From Chitiniphilus shinanonensis DSM 23277 (GTDB lineage: Bacteria; Pseudomonadota; Gammaproteobacteria; Burkholderiales; Chitinibacteraceae), in NCBI RefSeq assembly GCF_000374805.1, contig NZ_KB895340.1, positions 62,001 through 126,000 on the forward strand: a stretch of 64,000 bases of DNA. The letters are read 5' to 3'. Under the pieces are notes generated by a model. It did not search any database. It was not told the DNA's origin and worked only from the letters and a program-made list of their open reading frames with translations. Below, piece after piece: positions 27,050 through 34,644 of the stretch (positions within the stretch are counted from its first letter, which is position 1; each line of letters begins with the position of its first letter). The translations under genes were made by a program, and so were the position numbers.

Positions 27050-28630
27050 ATGCAGCAATTCGACGTTCTGATCATCGGCAGCGGCCTGGGCGGCATGACC
27101 ATCGCCCTCAACCTGGCCGACACGCTGAAAGTAGGTCTGGTCACCAAGCGCGCGCTGCGCGACGGCGGCAGCGGCTGGGCCCAGGGCGGCATCGCCGCCG
27201 TGCTCGATGGCCAGGACAGCATCGAGCTGCACATCAAGGATACGCACGTGGCCGGCGCCGGCCTGTGCGACGCCGACGCCACGCGCTTCATCGTCGAGCA
27301 CTCGCGCGATGCCATCGACTGGCTGATCGACATGGGCGTGCCGTTCACCCGCGACCAGGGCGGCGAGACCAGCTACCAGGGCTTCCACCTCACTCGCGAG
27401 GGCGGCCACAGCCATCGCCGCATCATCCACGCCGCCGACGCCACCGGCGCGGCGGTGATCGACACCCTGGCCAAGAAGGTGGCGGCGCACCCCAATATCA
27501 CGGTGCTGGAAAACCACATCGCGCTCGATCTGATCACCGCCGCCAAGCTGGGTCAGGACGAGCCGCGCGCCTGGGGCGCCTACGTCTACGACATCGAGCA
27601 CGACCGGGTGAAGACCGTGCTGGCCGGGCAGACGGTGCTGGCCACCGGCGGCGCGGGCAAGGTGTATCTCTATACCAGCAACCCGGACGTCTCCACCGGC
27701 GACGGCATCGCCATGGGCTGGCGCGCCGGCTGCCGGGTGTCGAACATGGAATTCATCCAATTCCATCCGACCTGCCTCTACCACCCCGACGCCAAGTCGT
27801 TCCTGATCACCGAGGCGGTACGCGGCGAGGGCGGCATCCTGCGTCTGCCCGACGGCACCCGCTTCATGCCCACACACGACGAGCGCGCCGAGCTGGCCCC
27901 GCGCGACGTGGTGGCCCGCGCCATCGACTTCGAGATGAAGCGCGGTGGCCACGACTGCGTCTACCTGGACATCAGCTACAAGCCCGCGGCCTTCGTGATG
28001 GAGCACTTCCCCACCATCTACCAACGCTGCCTGGAACTGGGCATCGACATCACCAAGCAGCCGATCCCGGTGGTGCCCGCCGCGCACTACACCTGCGGCG
28101 GTCTGGTGGTCGATCTGGTGGGACACACCGACCTGCCCGGCCTGTACGCAGTGGGCGAAGTGGCCTGCACCGGCCTGCACGGCGCCAACCGGCTGGCGTC
28201 CAACTCGCTGCTCGAATGCATGGTGGTCGGCAAGGCCGCCGCCGCCGACATCCTGGCCGCCGGCAAGGTCACGCTGCCGCAGGTGCCCGAGTGGGACGAA
28301 AGCCGCGTCACCGACCCGGACGAGGAAGTGGTGATCTCGCACAACTGGGACGAGCTGCGCCGCTTCATGTGGGACTACGTGGGCATCGTGCGCACCAACA
28401 AACGGCTGGAACGCGCGCTGCACCGCATCCAGTTGCTGCAAGGCGAGATCCAGGAGTACTACAGCAACTTCCGCGTCTCCAATGACCTGATCGAACTGCG
28501 CAATCTGGTGAGCACCGCCGAGCTGATCGTGCGCTGCGCCATGGCGCGCAAGGAAAGCCGTGGCCTGCACTACAGCCGCGATTATCCGGGCATGCTGCCG
28601 CAGGCCGAACCGACCATCCTGAAGCCGTAG
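27050..28630 (+). CDS. nadB: L-aspartate oxidase
   Basis: 526-residue flavoprotein that oxidises L-aspartate to iminoaspartate, the first step of NAD synthesis. The dinucleotide fold is at the N-terminus ([19 protein letters not shown]). [49 protein letters not shown] and [15 protein letters not shown] match the NadB/SdhA family with NadB features. The ATG at 27050 begins at MQQFDVL; the longer frame from 26951 is not family-like. It stands opposite rpoE, the same neighbours as in many proteobacteria. Confidence 0.95.
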   Translation: MQQFDVLIIGSGLGGMTIALNLADTLKVGLVTKRALRDGGSGWAQGGIAAVLDGQDSIELHIKDTHVAGAGLCDADATRFIVEHSRDAIDWLIDMGVPFTRDQGGETSYQGFHLTREGGHSHRRIIHAADATGAAVIDTLAKKVAAHPNITVLENHIALDLITAAKLGQDEPRAWGAYVYDIEHDRVKTVLAGQTVLATGGAGKVYLYTSNPDVSTGDGIAMGWRAGCRVSNMEFIQFHPTCLYHPDAKSFLITEAVRGEGGILRLPDGTRFMPTHDERAELAPRDVVARAIDFEMKRGGHDCVYLDISYKPAAFVMEHFPTIYQRCLELGIDITKQPIPVVPAAHYTCGGLVVDLVGHTDLPGLYAVGEVACTGLHGANRLASNSLLECMVVGKAAAADILAAGKVTLPQVPEWDESRVTDPDEEVVISHNWDELRRFMWDYVGIVRTNKRLERALHRIQLLQGEIQEYYSNFRVSNDLIELRNLVSTAELIVRCAMARKESRGLHYSRDYPGMLPQAEPTILKP

Positions 28631-28785
28631 GAACCGGGCGGGCGACGCCAGCGCCCTGCCCTTCCGCGTCACGCAGGCCGGCAAGTTCCGTATGGTGGTT
28701 GCCGGCCTGACGCCGCCCCCGGCAGACCCGCCTTGATCCCGGCGCGATTACCGTCGCGCCTCGCCGTCGCCGAACGAGGTTCCGC

Positions 28786-29949
28786 TTGCTGACCACCCTC
28801 GCCATCGCCAACTACCGTTCGCTGCGCGCGCTGATCCTGCCGCTGACGCGGCTCAACCTCGTCACCGGCGCCAATGGCAGCGGCAAATCCAGCGTCTACC
28901 GCGCGTTGCGGCTGCTGGCCGAGACGGCGCAGGGCGGCGTGGTGCCCAGTCTGGCTCGCGAAGGCGGCCTGTCCTCCACGCTGTGGGCCGGGCCCGAAAC
29001 GCTGTCGCGCGCCATGAAGCGCGGCGAGGTGCCGGTGCAGGGCACCGTGCGCTGCGAGCCCGTCAACCTGCGGCTGGGCTTCGCCTGCGACGACTACGGC
29101 TACGCCATCGATCTCGGCCTGCCCCCGCCGGTGCCGCGCACCTTGTTCCAGCACGATCCGCAGATCAAGCGCGAGTGCATCTGGGCCGGCCCCATATTCC
29201 GCGAAGCCAGCCTGCTGGCCGATCGCCGCAACGGCGTGCTGCGGCTGCGCGAGGGCCGTGCCTGGCAGGTGCTGCACCAGAACGTGCCCAGCTTCGACAG
29301 CATCTTCAGCCAATGCGCCGACCCGCGCGCCGCGCCCGAAGTGCTGACATTGCGCGAGCGCATCCGCGGCTGGCGCTTCTACGACCATTTCCGCAGTGAC
29401 GCCGACGCACCGGCGCGCCAGCCGCAGATCGGCACCCATTCGCCGGTGCTGGCCAACGACGGCGCCAATCTCGCCGCAGCCTTGCAGACCATCCGCGAGA
29501 TCGGCGACGCCGAGGCGCTGGATGCCGCCATCGACGATGCCTTTCCCGGCGCACGGCTGGAGATCGACGTGTTCGAGGGACGCTTCGCCATCGCCATGCG
29601 CCAACCCGGCTTGTTGCGGCCGTTGCGCGCGGCGGAGCTGTCCGACGGCACCTTGCGCTACCTGCTGCTGGTCGCCGCGCTGTGCTCGCCTCGCCCACCC
29701 GGCCTGCTGGTGCTCAACGAGCCCGAGACCAGCCTGCATCCCGACCTGCTGCCGGCGCTGGGCAGGCTGATCGCCCTGGCCGCGCACGACACCCAGGTGC
29801 TGGTGGTGTCGCATGCCGCGCGCCTGATCGCCAGCCTGGAGCGCAGCGACGACTGCCAGTCGCTGCACCTGGAAAAGGAGCTGGGCGAAACCCGCATCGC
29901 CGGGCAGGCGCCGCTGGACCAGCCACCCTGGCACTGGCCGGCAAGATGA
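28786..29949 (+). CDS. AAA-type ATPase, RecF/SMC-like (AAA_21-type)
   Basis: 387-residue ATPase with a TTG start at 28786 after GAGG. Walker A is VTGANGSGKSSVYRAL (about 26-40). The C-terminal half has the ABC-like signature AELSDGTLRYLLL, Walker B with LLVLNEPETSLHPDLLPALG and a switch region QVLVVSHAARLIASL. This is the layout of single-chain RecF/OLD-type ATPases without a long coiled coil or TOPRIM domain. Its stop overlaps the next start (ATGA), so it is coupled to a membrane protein with a HELEH motif. The role is not known; similar ATPases occur in defence and stress modules, but nothing here proves that. Confidence 0.8.
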   Translation: MLTTLAIANYRSLRALILPLTRLNLVTGANGSGKSSVYRALRLLAETAQGGVVPSLAREGGLSSTLWAGPETLSRAMKRGEVPVQGTVRCEPVNLRLGFACDDYGYAIDLGLPPPVPRTLFQHDPQIKRECIWAGPIFREASLLADRRNGVLRLREGRAWQVLHQNVPSFDSIFSQCADPRAAPEVLTLRERIRGWRFYDHFRSDADAPARQPQIGTHSPVLANDGANLAAALQTIREIGDAEALDAAIDDAFPGARLEIDVFEGRFAIAMRQPGLLRPLRAAELSDGTLRYLLLVAALCSPRPPGLLVLNEPETSLHPDLLPALGRLIALAAHDTQVLVVSHAARLIASLERSDDCQSLHLEKELGETRIAGQAPLDQPPWHWPAR

Positions 29950-30407
29950 TCCCCGCGCTGGTGCTGCATACCCGCTGGCTGCTGTCGAGCTGGATGGGTG
30001 GACGCTCGCTCGGCCCGCTGGTGATGATCCGCCCGGAACATCGTGGCGACGCGGCGCTGCTGGCGCACGAACTGGAGCACACCCGCCAGTGGTGGTGGCT
30101 GGCCGCACCGACCTGCGTGCTCGCCTTGTTGCTGGCGCTGCTGCCGGGGCTGGCCGACTGGCGGCCCTGGTGCGGCGCGCTGGCCGCGCTGGGACTGGTG
30201 TTGCAGGGCATCCTCTACCTGCTGGTGCCGTCCTATCGTCGCTGGTCCGAAGTGCGCGCCTACCGCGTCAACCTGGCACTCGCCGACCCGGCCGATTTCG
30301 AGCGCACCCTGCGCTTCGCCGCCCACGCACTGGCCCACCATTACTGGCTGCGGCTGAGCGAGGACGAAGCGCGGCGCCTGCTGCTCGATCAATCCAGAAG
30401 CAGGTAA
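29946..30407 (+). CDS. small membrane protein with HExxH (HELEH) zinc-peptidase-like motif
   Basis: 153-residue protein starting four bases before the end of the ATPase gene. Near residue 41 it has AHELEHTRQWWW, a gluzincin-type HExxH. Two hydrophobic segments follow (about 52-72 and 76-96), and then YRRWSEVRAYRVN, whose Glu could be the third zinc ligand. This order of motif, membrane hairpin and ExxAY recalls small membrane metallopeptidases. I cannot name the family, and activity is unproven. It is the last gene before the MITE-containing spacer. Confidence 0.7.
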   Translation: MIPALVLHTRWLLSSWMGGRSLGPLVMIRPEHRGDAALLAHELEHTRQWWWLAAPTCVLALLLALLPGLADWRPWCGALAALGLVLQGILYLLVPSYRRWSEVRAYRVNLALADPADFERTLRFAAHALAHHYWLRLSEDEARRLLLDQSRSR

Positions 30408-30432
30408 AAGCGCCGCCGGGCATGCCGCTTTT
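30406..30432 (+). terminator. terminator after the ATPase/HELEH pair
   Basis: AAAAGCG (30406-30412) pairs with CGCTTTT (30426-30432), with further partial pairing inside, and T-rich sequence follows. It begins inside the stop codon region of the HELEH gene. Confidence 0.55.
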
Positions 30433-31061
30433 TACACGGTCAGACCCCCAGGTCGTCGCTGGCATCGCGGCGCTGCCGCTGCCGTTGCTCGCTGACCGTC
30501 GGATCGGATGCCACGTAATTGCCCTCCCCGCGCTCGCGGGCCGACGGATCATCGCAGCGCCCCCGCTCCACCGCGGTTTCATCGACTAAGAGCCTGTTCA
30601 AGACCTTTTCGCGGCAGCGCCGGGCCGGAAAACGGTCAGGCACAAGGCGTATGACGCAGGCAATAACGAGTTATTACCAAGGAGTACAACGCAGTGGATG
30701 GCCGTTTTCCGGCCCGGCCCTTCGGGTTCGGGGCATTGCCGGCGCACGGCTGCGTTGCACGCCGCTCACGGTATTCATACCGCCGCGCGTCCTGCGCCTT
30801 GCCGCGCACCGGCACTGCCCCGAACGCTGTCGTGAAAAGGCCTTGAACAGGCTCTAAGCTTTCGCTGTCGACATGATCCACCCGCCGCGGGCGGACCCGA
30901 TGTTCGCGGTCGGCCGCGTCGCTGGCCACCGCTTCGCCTGCGGGGTGGTTCGGGAACGAAGCTTGCATGATCGGCACCTCATCGCAGTCCTTCCGGCACA
31001 TGCCGGCGCCCTGGCCGATGCAAAGGCCGTGCCGGCGTGCCCACCACTCACAGGAGCATCC
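30408..31061. other. 654-bp gene-free region carrying a MITE
   Basis: No frame here looks like a real gene. The region holds the terminator of the preceding gene, about 150 bases of ordinary spacer, the MITE-like element at 30590-30854 and about 200 bases leading to ohr. A thiol-sensing OhrR-type site was looked for upstream of ohr and none was convincing. Confidence 0.6.
30590..30854. mobile_element. MITE-like element with TAA target duplication
   Basis: A 265-bp non-coding element is bounded by terminal inverted repeats that begin GAGCCTGTTCAAG at the left (30590) and end CTTGAACAGGCTC at the right (30854). The similarity continues for about 30 bases with three mismatches. TAA directly flanks both ends (30587-30589 and 30855-30857), a 3-bp target duplication. 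Inside, GGGCCGGAAAACGG (30622-30635) pairs with CCGTTTTCCGGCCC (30702-30715), and AATAACGAGTTATT forms a small hairpin. The ends recall IS5-superfamily termini. There is no transposase, so it would need one in trans. Confidence 0.75.
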
Positions 31062-31523
31062 ATGAGCGACATTCTGTATACCGCGCAAGCCACCGCCCAC
31101 GGCGGTCGCGAAGGCAGCGTGAAATCGTCCGACGGCGTCCTCGACCTGAAGCTGGCCGTGCCCAAGGAACTGGGCGGGCCGGGCGGCGCCGCCACCAACC
31201 CGGAGCAATTGTTCGCCGCCGGCTACGCGGCGTGCTTCGAATCGGCGATCCGTTTCGTCGGGCGGCAACGCCACGTCAAGTTCGACGACGTGCAGGTCAC
31301 CGCCGAGGTCGGCATCGGCAAGCGCGACGCCGGCGGCTTCCAGCTGGCGGTGAAGCTGACCGCCGCCTTTACCGGCCTGGAATACGCCCAGGCCAACGAT
31401 CTGGCGCAGGCGGCGCACCACGACATCTGCCCGTACTCGCACGCCACGCGCGGCAACGTCGAGGTTACGGTGGCGGTGACCGGCGCCGACGGCCAACCGT
31501 TGCCGGCCACCAACGCCAGTTGA
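31062..31523 (+). CDS. ohr: organic hydroperoxide resistance protein, Ohr subfamily of OsmC
   Basis: 153-residue thiol peroxidase that reduces organic and fatty-acid hydroperoxides. The two redox cysteines lie in GYAACFESA and ICPYSHATRGN, both diagnostic of Ohr rather than OsmC. The N-terminus (YTAQATAHGGREGSVKSSDG) is also Ohr-like. The ATG at 31062 follows AGGAG. No ohrR regulator is adjacent. The gene lies downstream of the MITE and upstream of the copper operon. Confidence 0.92.
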   Translation: MSDILYTAQATAHGGREGSVKSSDGVLDLKLAVPKELGGPGGAATNPEQLFAAGYAACFESAIRFVGRQRHVKFDDVQVTAEVGIGKRDAGGFQLAVKLTAAFTGLEYAQANDLAQAAHHDICPYSHATRGNVEVTVAVTGADGQPLPATNAS

Positions 31524-31593
31524 TCGGCCCCGGCATGGCGCGCACCCACCGCGCCATGCCCTGCCCCGCCGTTCACCGGGAAGGCTTGCCAAA

Positions 31594-31620
31594 TACCCCC
31601 CGGGGGTTCAATATACCCCC
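31594..31620. promoter_or_regulatory. GC-palindrome operator of the copper operon
   Basis: ACCCCC-C-GGGGGT forms a near-perfect palindrome at 31595-31607. ATACCCCC occurs twice, at 31593-31600 and 31613-31620, exactly 20 bases apart. G/C-tract sites with flanking AT are typical of CsoR/RcnR-family repressors. A csoR-like gene ends this operon, so autoregulation is likely. The site lies 24 bases upstream of the copA start. Confidence 0.55.
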
Positions 31621-31643
31621 ACACCGTATTTGAGAAAGCCATC

Positions 31644-33992
31644 ATGAACCGGGAAATCACCCTGCCGATCTCAGGCATGAGCTGCGCCGCCTGCGCCACC
31701 CGCATCGAAAAAGTGCTCAACCGTCAGCCGGGCATGCAGGCCACGGTGAACTTCGCCACCGAGACCGCGCATATCGCCCTGGAAGGCGACGCCACCGCCG
31801 CGCAGGCGCAGGAAGCGATCCGCAAGGCCGGTTACGACGTGCCCCGGCAGACGCTGGAACTGGCCATCGACGGCATGACCTGCGCCGCCTGCGCCACCCG
31901 CATCGAAAAAGTGCTGAACCGCCAGCCGGGCGTCACGGCCACCGTCAATTTCGCCACCGAGACCGCCCACCTGGAATTCGCCGCTGGCGCCATCAGCGAG
32001 CAGGATGCGGTGCGCGCCGTGGAAAAGGCCGGCTACCAGGCGCGGGTCCGCACGCTGGATACCCCCCCGGTGCATGACGACGGCGCACTGCGCCGCGCCT
32101 GGTGGTCGTTCGGCATCGCCGCGGTGCTGACCGCGCCGCTGTTGCTGGAGATGGTCGCCATGTTCGGCGGCGGCCACGAGCTGGTGCCGCGCAACCTGCA
32201 ACTGCTGCTGGCGACACTGGTGCAGTTCACCGTCGGCCTGCGCTTCTATCGCGGCGCCTGGCACGCCCTGCGCGGCGGCGCCGCCAACATGGATGTGCTG
32301 GTGGCGCTCGGCACCACCATGGCCTGGGGCTACAGCGCCGTGGTCACGCTGACCGGCGCCCATCACCAGCACGTCTACTTCGAGGCCAGTGCCGCGGTGA
32401 TCACGCTGGTGATCCTCGGCAAGCTGCTGGAGGCCCGCGCCAAGGGACGCACCGCCGGCGCCATCGCCGAACTGCTGGCACTGCAACCCAAGACTGCGCG
32501 GGTGGAACGCGACGGCAAGCTGCTCGACCTGCCGATCGGCGACCTGCGCCCCGGCGACGTGGTGGTGATCCGCCACGGCGAACAGGTGCCGGTGGACGGC
32601 GAGGTGCTGGAAGGCCAGGCCGCCATCGACGAAGCCATGCTCACCGGCGAATCGGTGCCGGTGCCCAAGAGCGAGCGTGACAAGGTCTACGCCGGCACCC
32701 GCAACGTGGACGGCATGCTCAAGGTGCGCGCCACCGGCGTCGGCGGCACCACGCAACTGGCCGAGATCGTGCGACTGGTGGCGCAGGCCCAGGGCTCCAA
32801 GGCACCGATCCAGCAATTGGCCGACCGGATTTCCGCCGTGTTCGTGCCGGTGGTGGTCGCCATCGCCGTGGTCACCTTCGGTGCGACCTGGTGGTGGACC
32901 GGCGATTTCGCCACCGCGCTGATGCACGCCGTGGCGGTACTGGTGATCGCCTGCCCCTGCGCGCTGGGTCTGGCCACGCCGACGGCGGTGATGGTCGGGG
33001 TCGGTCTGGGCGCGCGCCACGGCATCCTGTTCCGCAATGCGGAGGCCCTGGAGGCGGCCGGCAAGCTGGACGTGCTGGTGGTGGACAAGACCGGCACCCT
33101 GACCGAGGGTCGCCCCGCCGTCACCGCCGTGGTGCCGGCCGCCGGGCTGGATCAGGCCACGCTGCTGCGGCTGGCCGCCAGCGTCGAGGCCGGCTCCGAG
33201 CACCCGCTGGCCCGCGCCGTGCTGACCCGCGCCGAAGCGGATGGGCTGGCACGCCAGCCGGTGAGCGATTTCACGGTCGAAGCCGGCCACGGCCTGTCGG
33301 GCCGGGTGGATGGGCGGATAGTGCGGGTCGGCACGCCCGACTGGACCGTGGCGCTCGACGACGCCGGCCGCGCCGAGGTGGCCCGACTGGCCGCCAGCGG
33401 CCAGACCGTGGTCAGCGTGGCAGTCGATGATCGATTTGCCGGCCTGATCGCACTGGCCGACGCGGTGCGCGCCAGCTCTCGCGATGCCGTGGCGGCACTG
33501 CAACGACAAGGCGTGCGCGTGGTGATGATGACGGGCGACAACGCCGAGACGGCAGCAGCCGTCGCCCGCCAGCTCGGCATCGACGACGTGCGCGCCGGGG
33601 TGAAGCCCGCCGACAAGGCCGGCGCGGTCACTGCCTTCAAGCAGCAGGGCCGCGTGGTGGCGATGGCCGGCGACGGCGTCAACGATGCGCCCGCGCTGGC
33701 CGCGGCCGATGTCAGCTTCGCCATGCGCTCGGGCTCGGACGTCGCCATCGAGGCCGCCGACATCACCCTGATGCACAACGATCTGGCGCACGTGGCGGCG
33801 GCGATCTCGCTATCGCGCGCCACGGTGAGCAAGATCCGGCAGAACCTGTTCTTCGCGTTCTTCTACAACGTGCTGGGCATTCCGCTGGCGGCGTTCGGCC
33901 TGCTGTCGCCGGTGATCGCCGGCGCGGCGATGGCCGCGAGTTCGATCTCGGTGGTCAGCAACGCGCTGCTGCTCAAGCGCTGGCGCGGCTGA
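31644..33992 (+). CDS. copA: copper-exporting P1B-type ATPase
   Basis: 782-residue inner-membrane pump that expels Cu(I) from the cytoplasm. Two N-terminal heavy-metal domains each carry GMxCAAC and are nearly identical in their first helix (ATRIEKVLNRQPG), a recent internal duplication. The transmembrane metal site is CPCALGLATPT (about 437). The phosphorylation motif DKTGTLTEG (about 481), SEHPLA and GDGVNDAPAL are intact, and FFYNVLGIPLAA with MAASSISVVSNALLLKR completes the Cu(I) ATPase signature. It is first in the copA-copZ-csoR operon. Confidence 0.95.
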   Translation: MNREITLPISGMSCAACATRIEKVLNRQPGMQATVNFATETAHIALEGDATAAQAQEAIRKAGYDVPRQTLELAIDGMTCAACATRIEKVLNRQPGVTATVNFATETAHLEFAAGAISEQDAVRAVEKAGYQARVRTLDTPPVHDDGALRRAWWSFGIAAVLTAPLLLEMVAMFGGGHELVPRNLQLLLATLVQFTVGLRFYRGAWHALRGGAANMDVLVALGTTMAWGYSAVVTLTGAHHQHVYFEASAAVITLVILGKLLEARAKGRTAGAIAELLALQPKTARVERDGKLLDLPIGDLRPGDVVVIRHGEQVPVDGEVLEGQAAIDEAMLTGESVPVPKSERDKVYAGTRNVDGMLKVRATGVGGTTQLAEIVRLVAQAQGSKAPIQQLADRISAVFVPVVVAIAVVTFGATWWWTGDFATALMHAVAVLVIACPCALGLATPTAVMVGVGLGARHGILFRNAEALEAAGKLDVLVVDKTGTLTEGRPAVTAVVPAAGLDQATLLRLAASVEAGSEHPLARAVLTRAEADGLARQPVSDFTVEAGHGLSGRVDGRIVRVGTPDWTVALDDAGRAEVARLAASGQTVVSVAVDDRFAGLIALADAVRASSRDAVAALQRQGVRVVMMTGDNAETAAAVARQLGIDDVRAGVKPADKAGAVTAFKQQGRVVAMAGDGVNDAPALAAADVSFAMRSGSDVAIEAADITLMHNDLAHVAAAISLSRATVSKIRQNLFFAFFYNVLGIPLAAFGLLSPVIAGAAMAASSISVVSNALLLKRWRG

Positions 33993-34031
33993 GCCACCCC
34001 ACTTTCCTCCCCAACCCCAGGAGCATTCACC

Positions 34032-34241
34032 ATGGAACAGATCAATATCGGCATTTCGGGCATGAGCTGCGGCGGCTGCGTGGCGTCGGTGACCCGCGCG
34101 TTGCAGGCGCTCGAAGGCGTCACCGAGGTCGCGGTCACGCTCGATCCGGGCGCGGCCAAGGTCACTTTCGACCCGGACGACACCGACCGCCGCACCATCG
34201 AAAGCGCCATCGAGGACGCCGGCTATGACGTCGTCCGCTGA
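34032..34241 (+). CDS. copZ: heavy-metal-associated copper chaperone
   Basis: 69-residue soluble HMA-domain protein with the metal motif GMSCGGC near residue 11 and a ferredoxin-like fold pattern ending [10 protein letters not shown]. It would carry Cu(I) to CopA. The start follows AGGAG. The CsoR-like gene begins inside its 3-prime end, a 17-bp overlap. The motif differs from the CAAC of the CopA domains, suggesting it is not just a cut-off domain of CopA. Confidence 0.9.
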   Translation: MEQINIGISGMSCGGCVASVTRALQALEGVTEVAVTLDPGAAKVTFDPDDTDRRTIESAIEDAGYDVVR

Positions 34242-34536
34242 CGAGTGCTGCGCCGGCCATGACCCGCGTCACGTGGCGCGCGACAACAAGCCCGCGCTGA
34301 TCAGCCGGCTGAACCGCATCGAAGGCCAGGTGCGCGGCATCAACAAGATGGTGGCGGAGGATCGCTACTGCATCGACATCCTGACCCAGATCGCCGCCGC
34401 CAAGTCGGCGCTGGACAGCCTGGGGATGCAGTTGCTGGAAGCGCACGCGCGCGGCTGCGTGGCCAACGCCATCCAGGCCGGCGACGGCGCGGCGGCCATC
34501 GACGAATTGATGACGGTGCTGCGCAAGCTGGGCTGA
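34225..34536 (+). CDS. csoR: CsoR/RcnR-family metal-sensing repressor
   Basis: 103-residue all-helical repressor. [19 protein letters not shown] is the DNA-binding helix signature. The Cu(I) ligands of the family, Cys-His-Cys, are present as YCIDI, EAHARGC. An extra Cys-Cys-His N-terminus (DECCAGHD) is unusual and may add a metal site. It lies at the end of the copper operon it probably controls, overlapping copZ by 17 bp, so repressor and pump are made together. Confidence 0.88.
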   Translation: MTSSADECCAGHDPRHVARDNKPALISRLNRIEGQVRGINKMVAEDRYCIDILTQIAAAKSALDSLGMQLLEAHARGCVANAIQAGDGAAAIDELMTVLRKLG

Positions 34537-34545
34537 TGCCCGCGC

Positions 34546-34582
34546 AAACGATCGCGGCGCCCGAGGGCGCCGCGATCGTTTT
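34546..34582 (+). terminator. terminator of the copper operon
   Basis: A 17-bp stem (34546-34562 with 34565-34581, effectively a 4-base loop) is followed by TTTT. The long GC-rich hairpin lies between the convergent copper operon and GGDEF/EAL gene and may work in both directions. Confidence 0.8.
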
Positions 34583-34644
34583 GGCTTGTTACCGCCCGCG
34601 TTCCGATGCGGGCGCCGGCCCGCGCATGCGGCGATCCCGCCCGC

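Noticed and set aside
30519-30857. Small open frames across the MITE
   Set aside because: They end at or within the inverted repeats, lack ribosome-binding sites and show no protein-like features.
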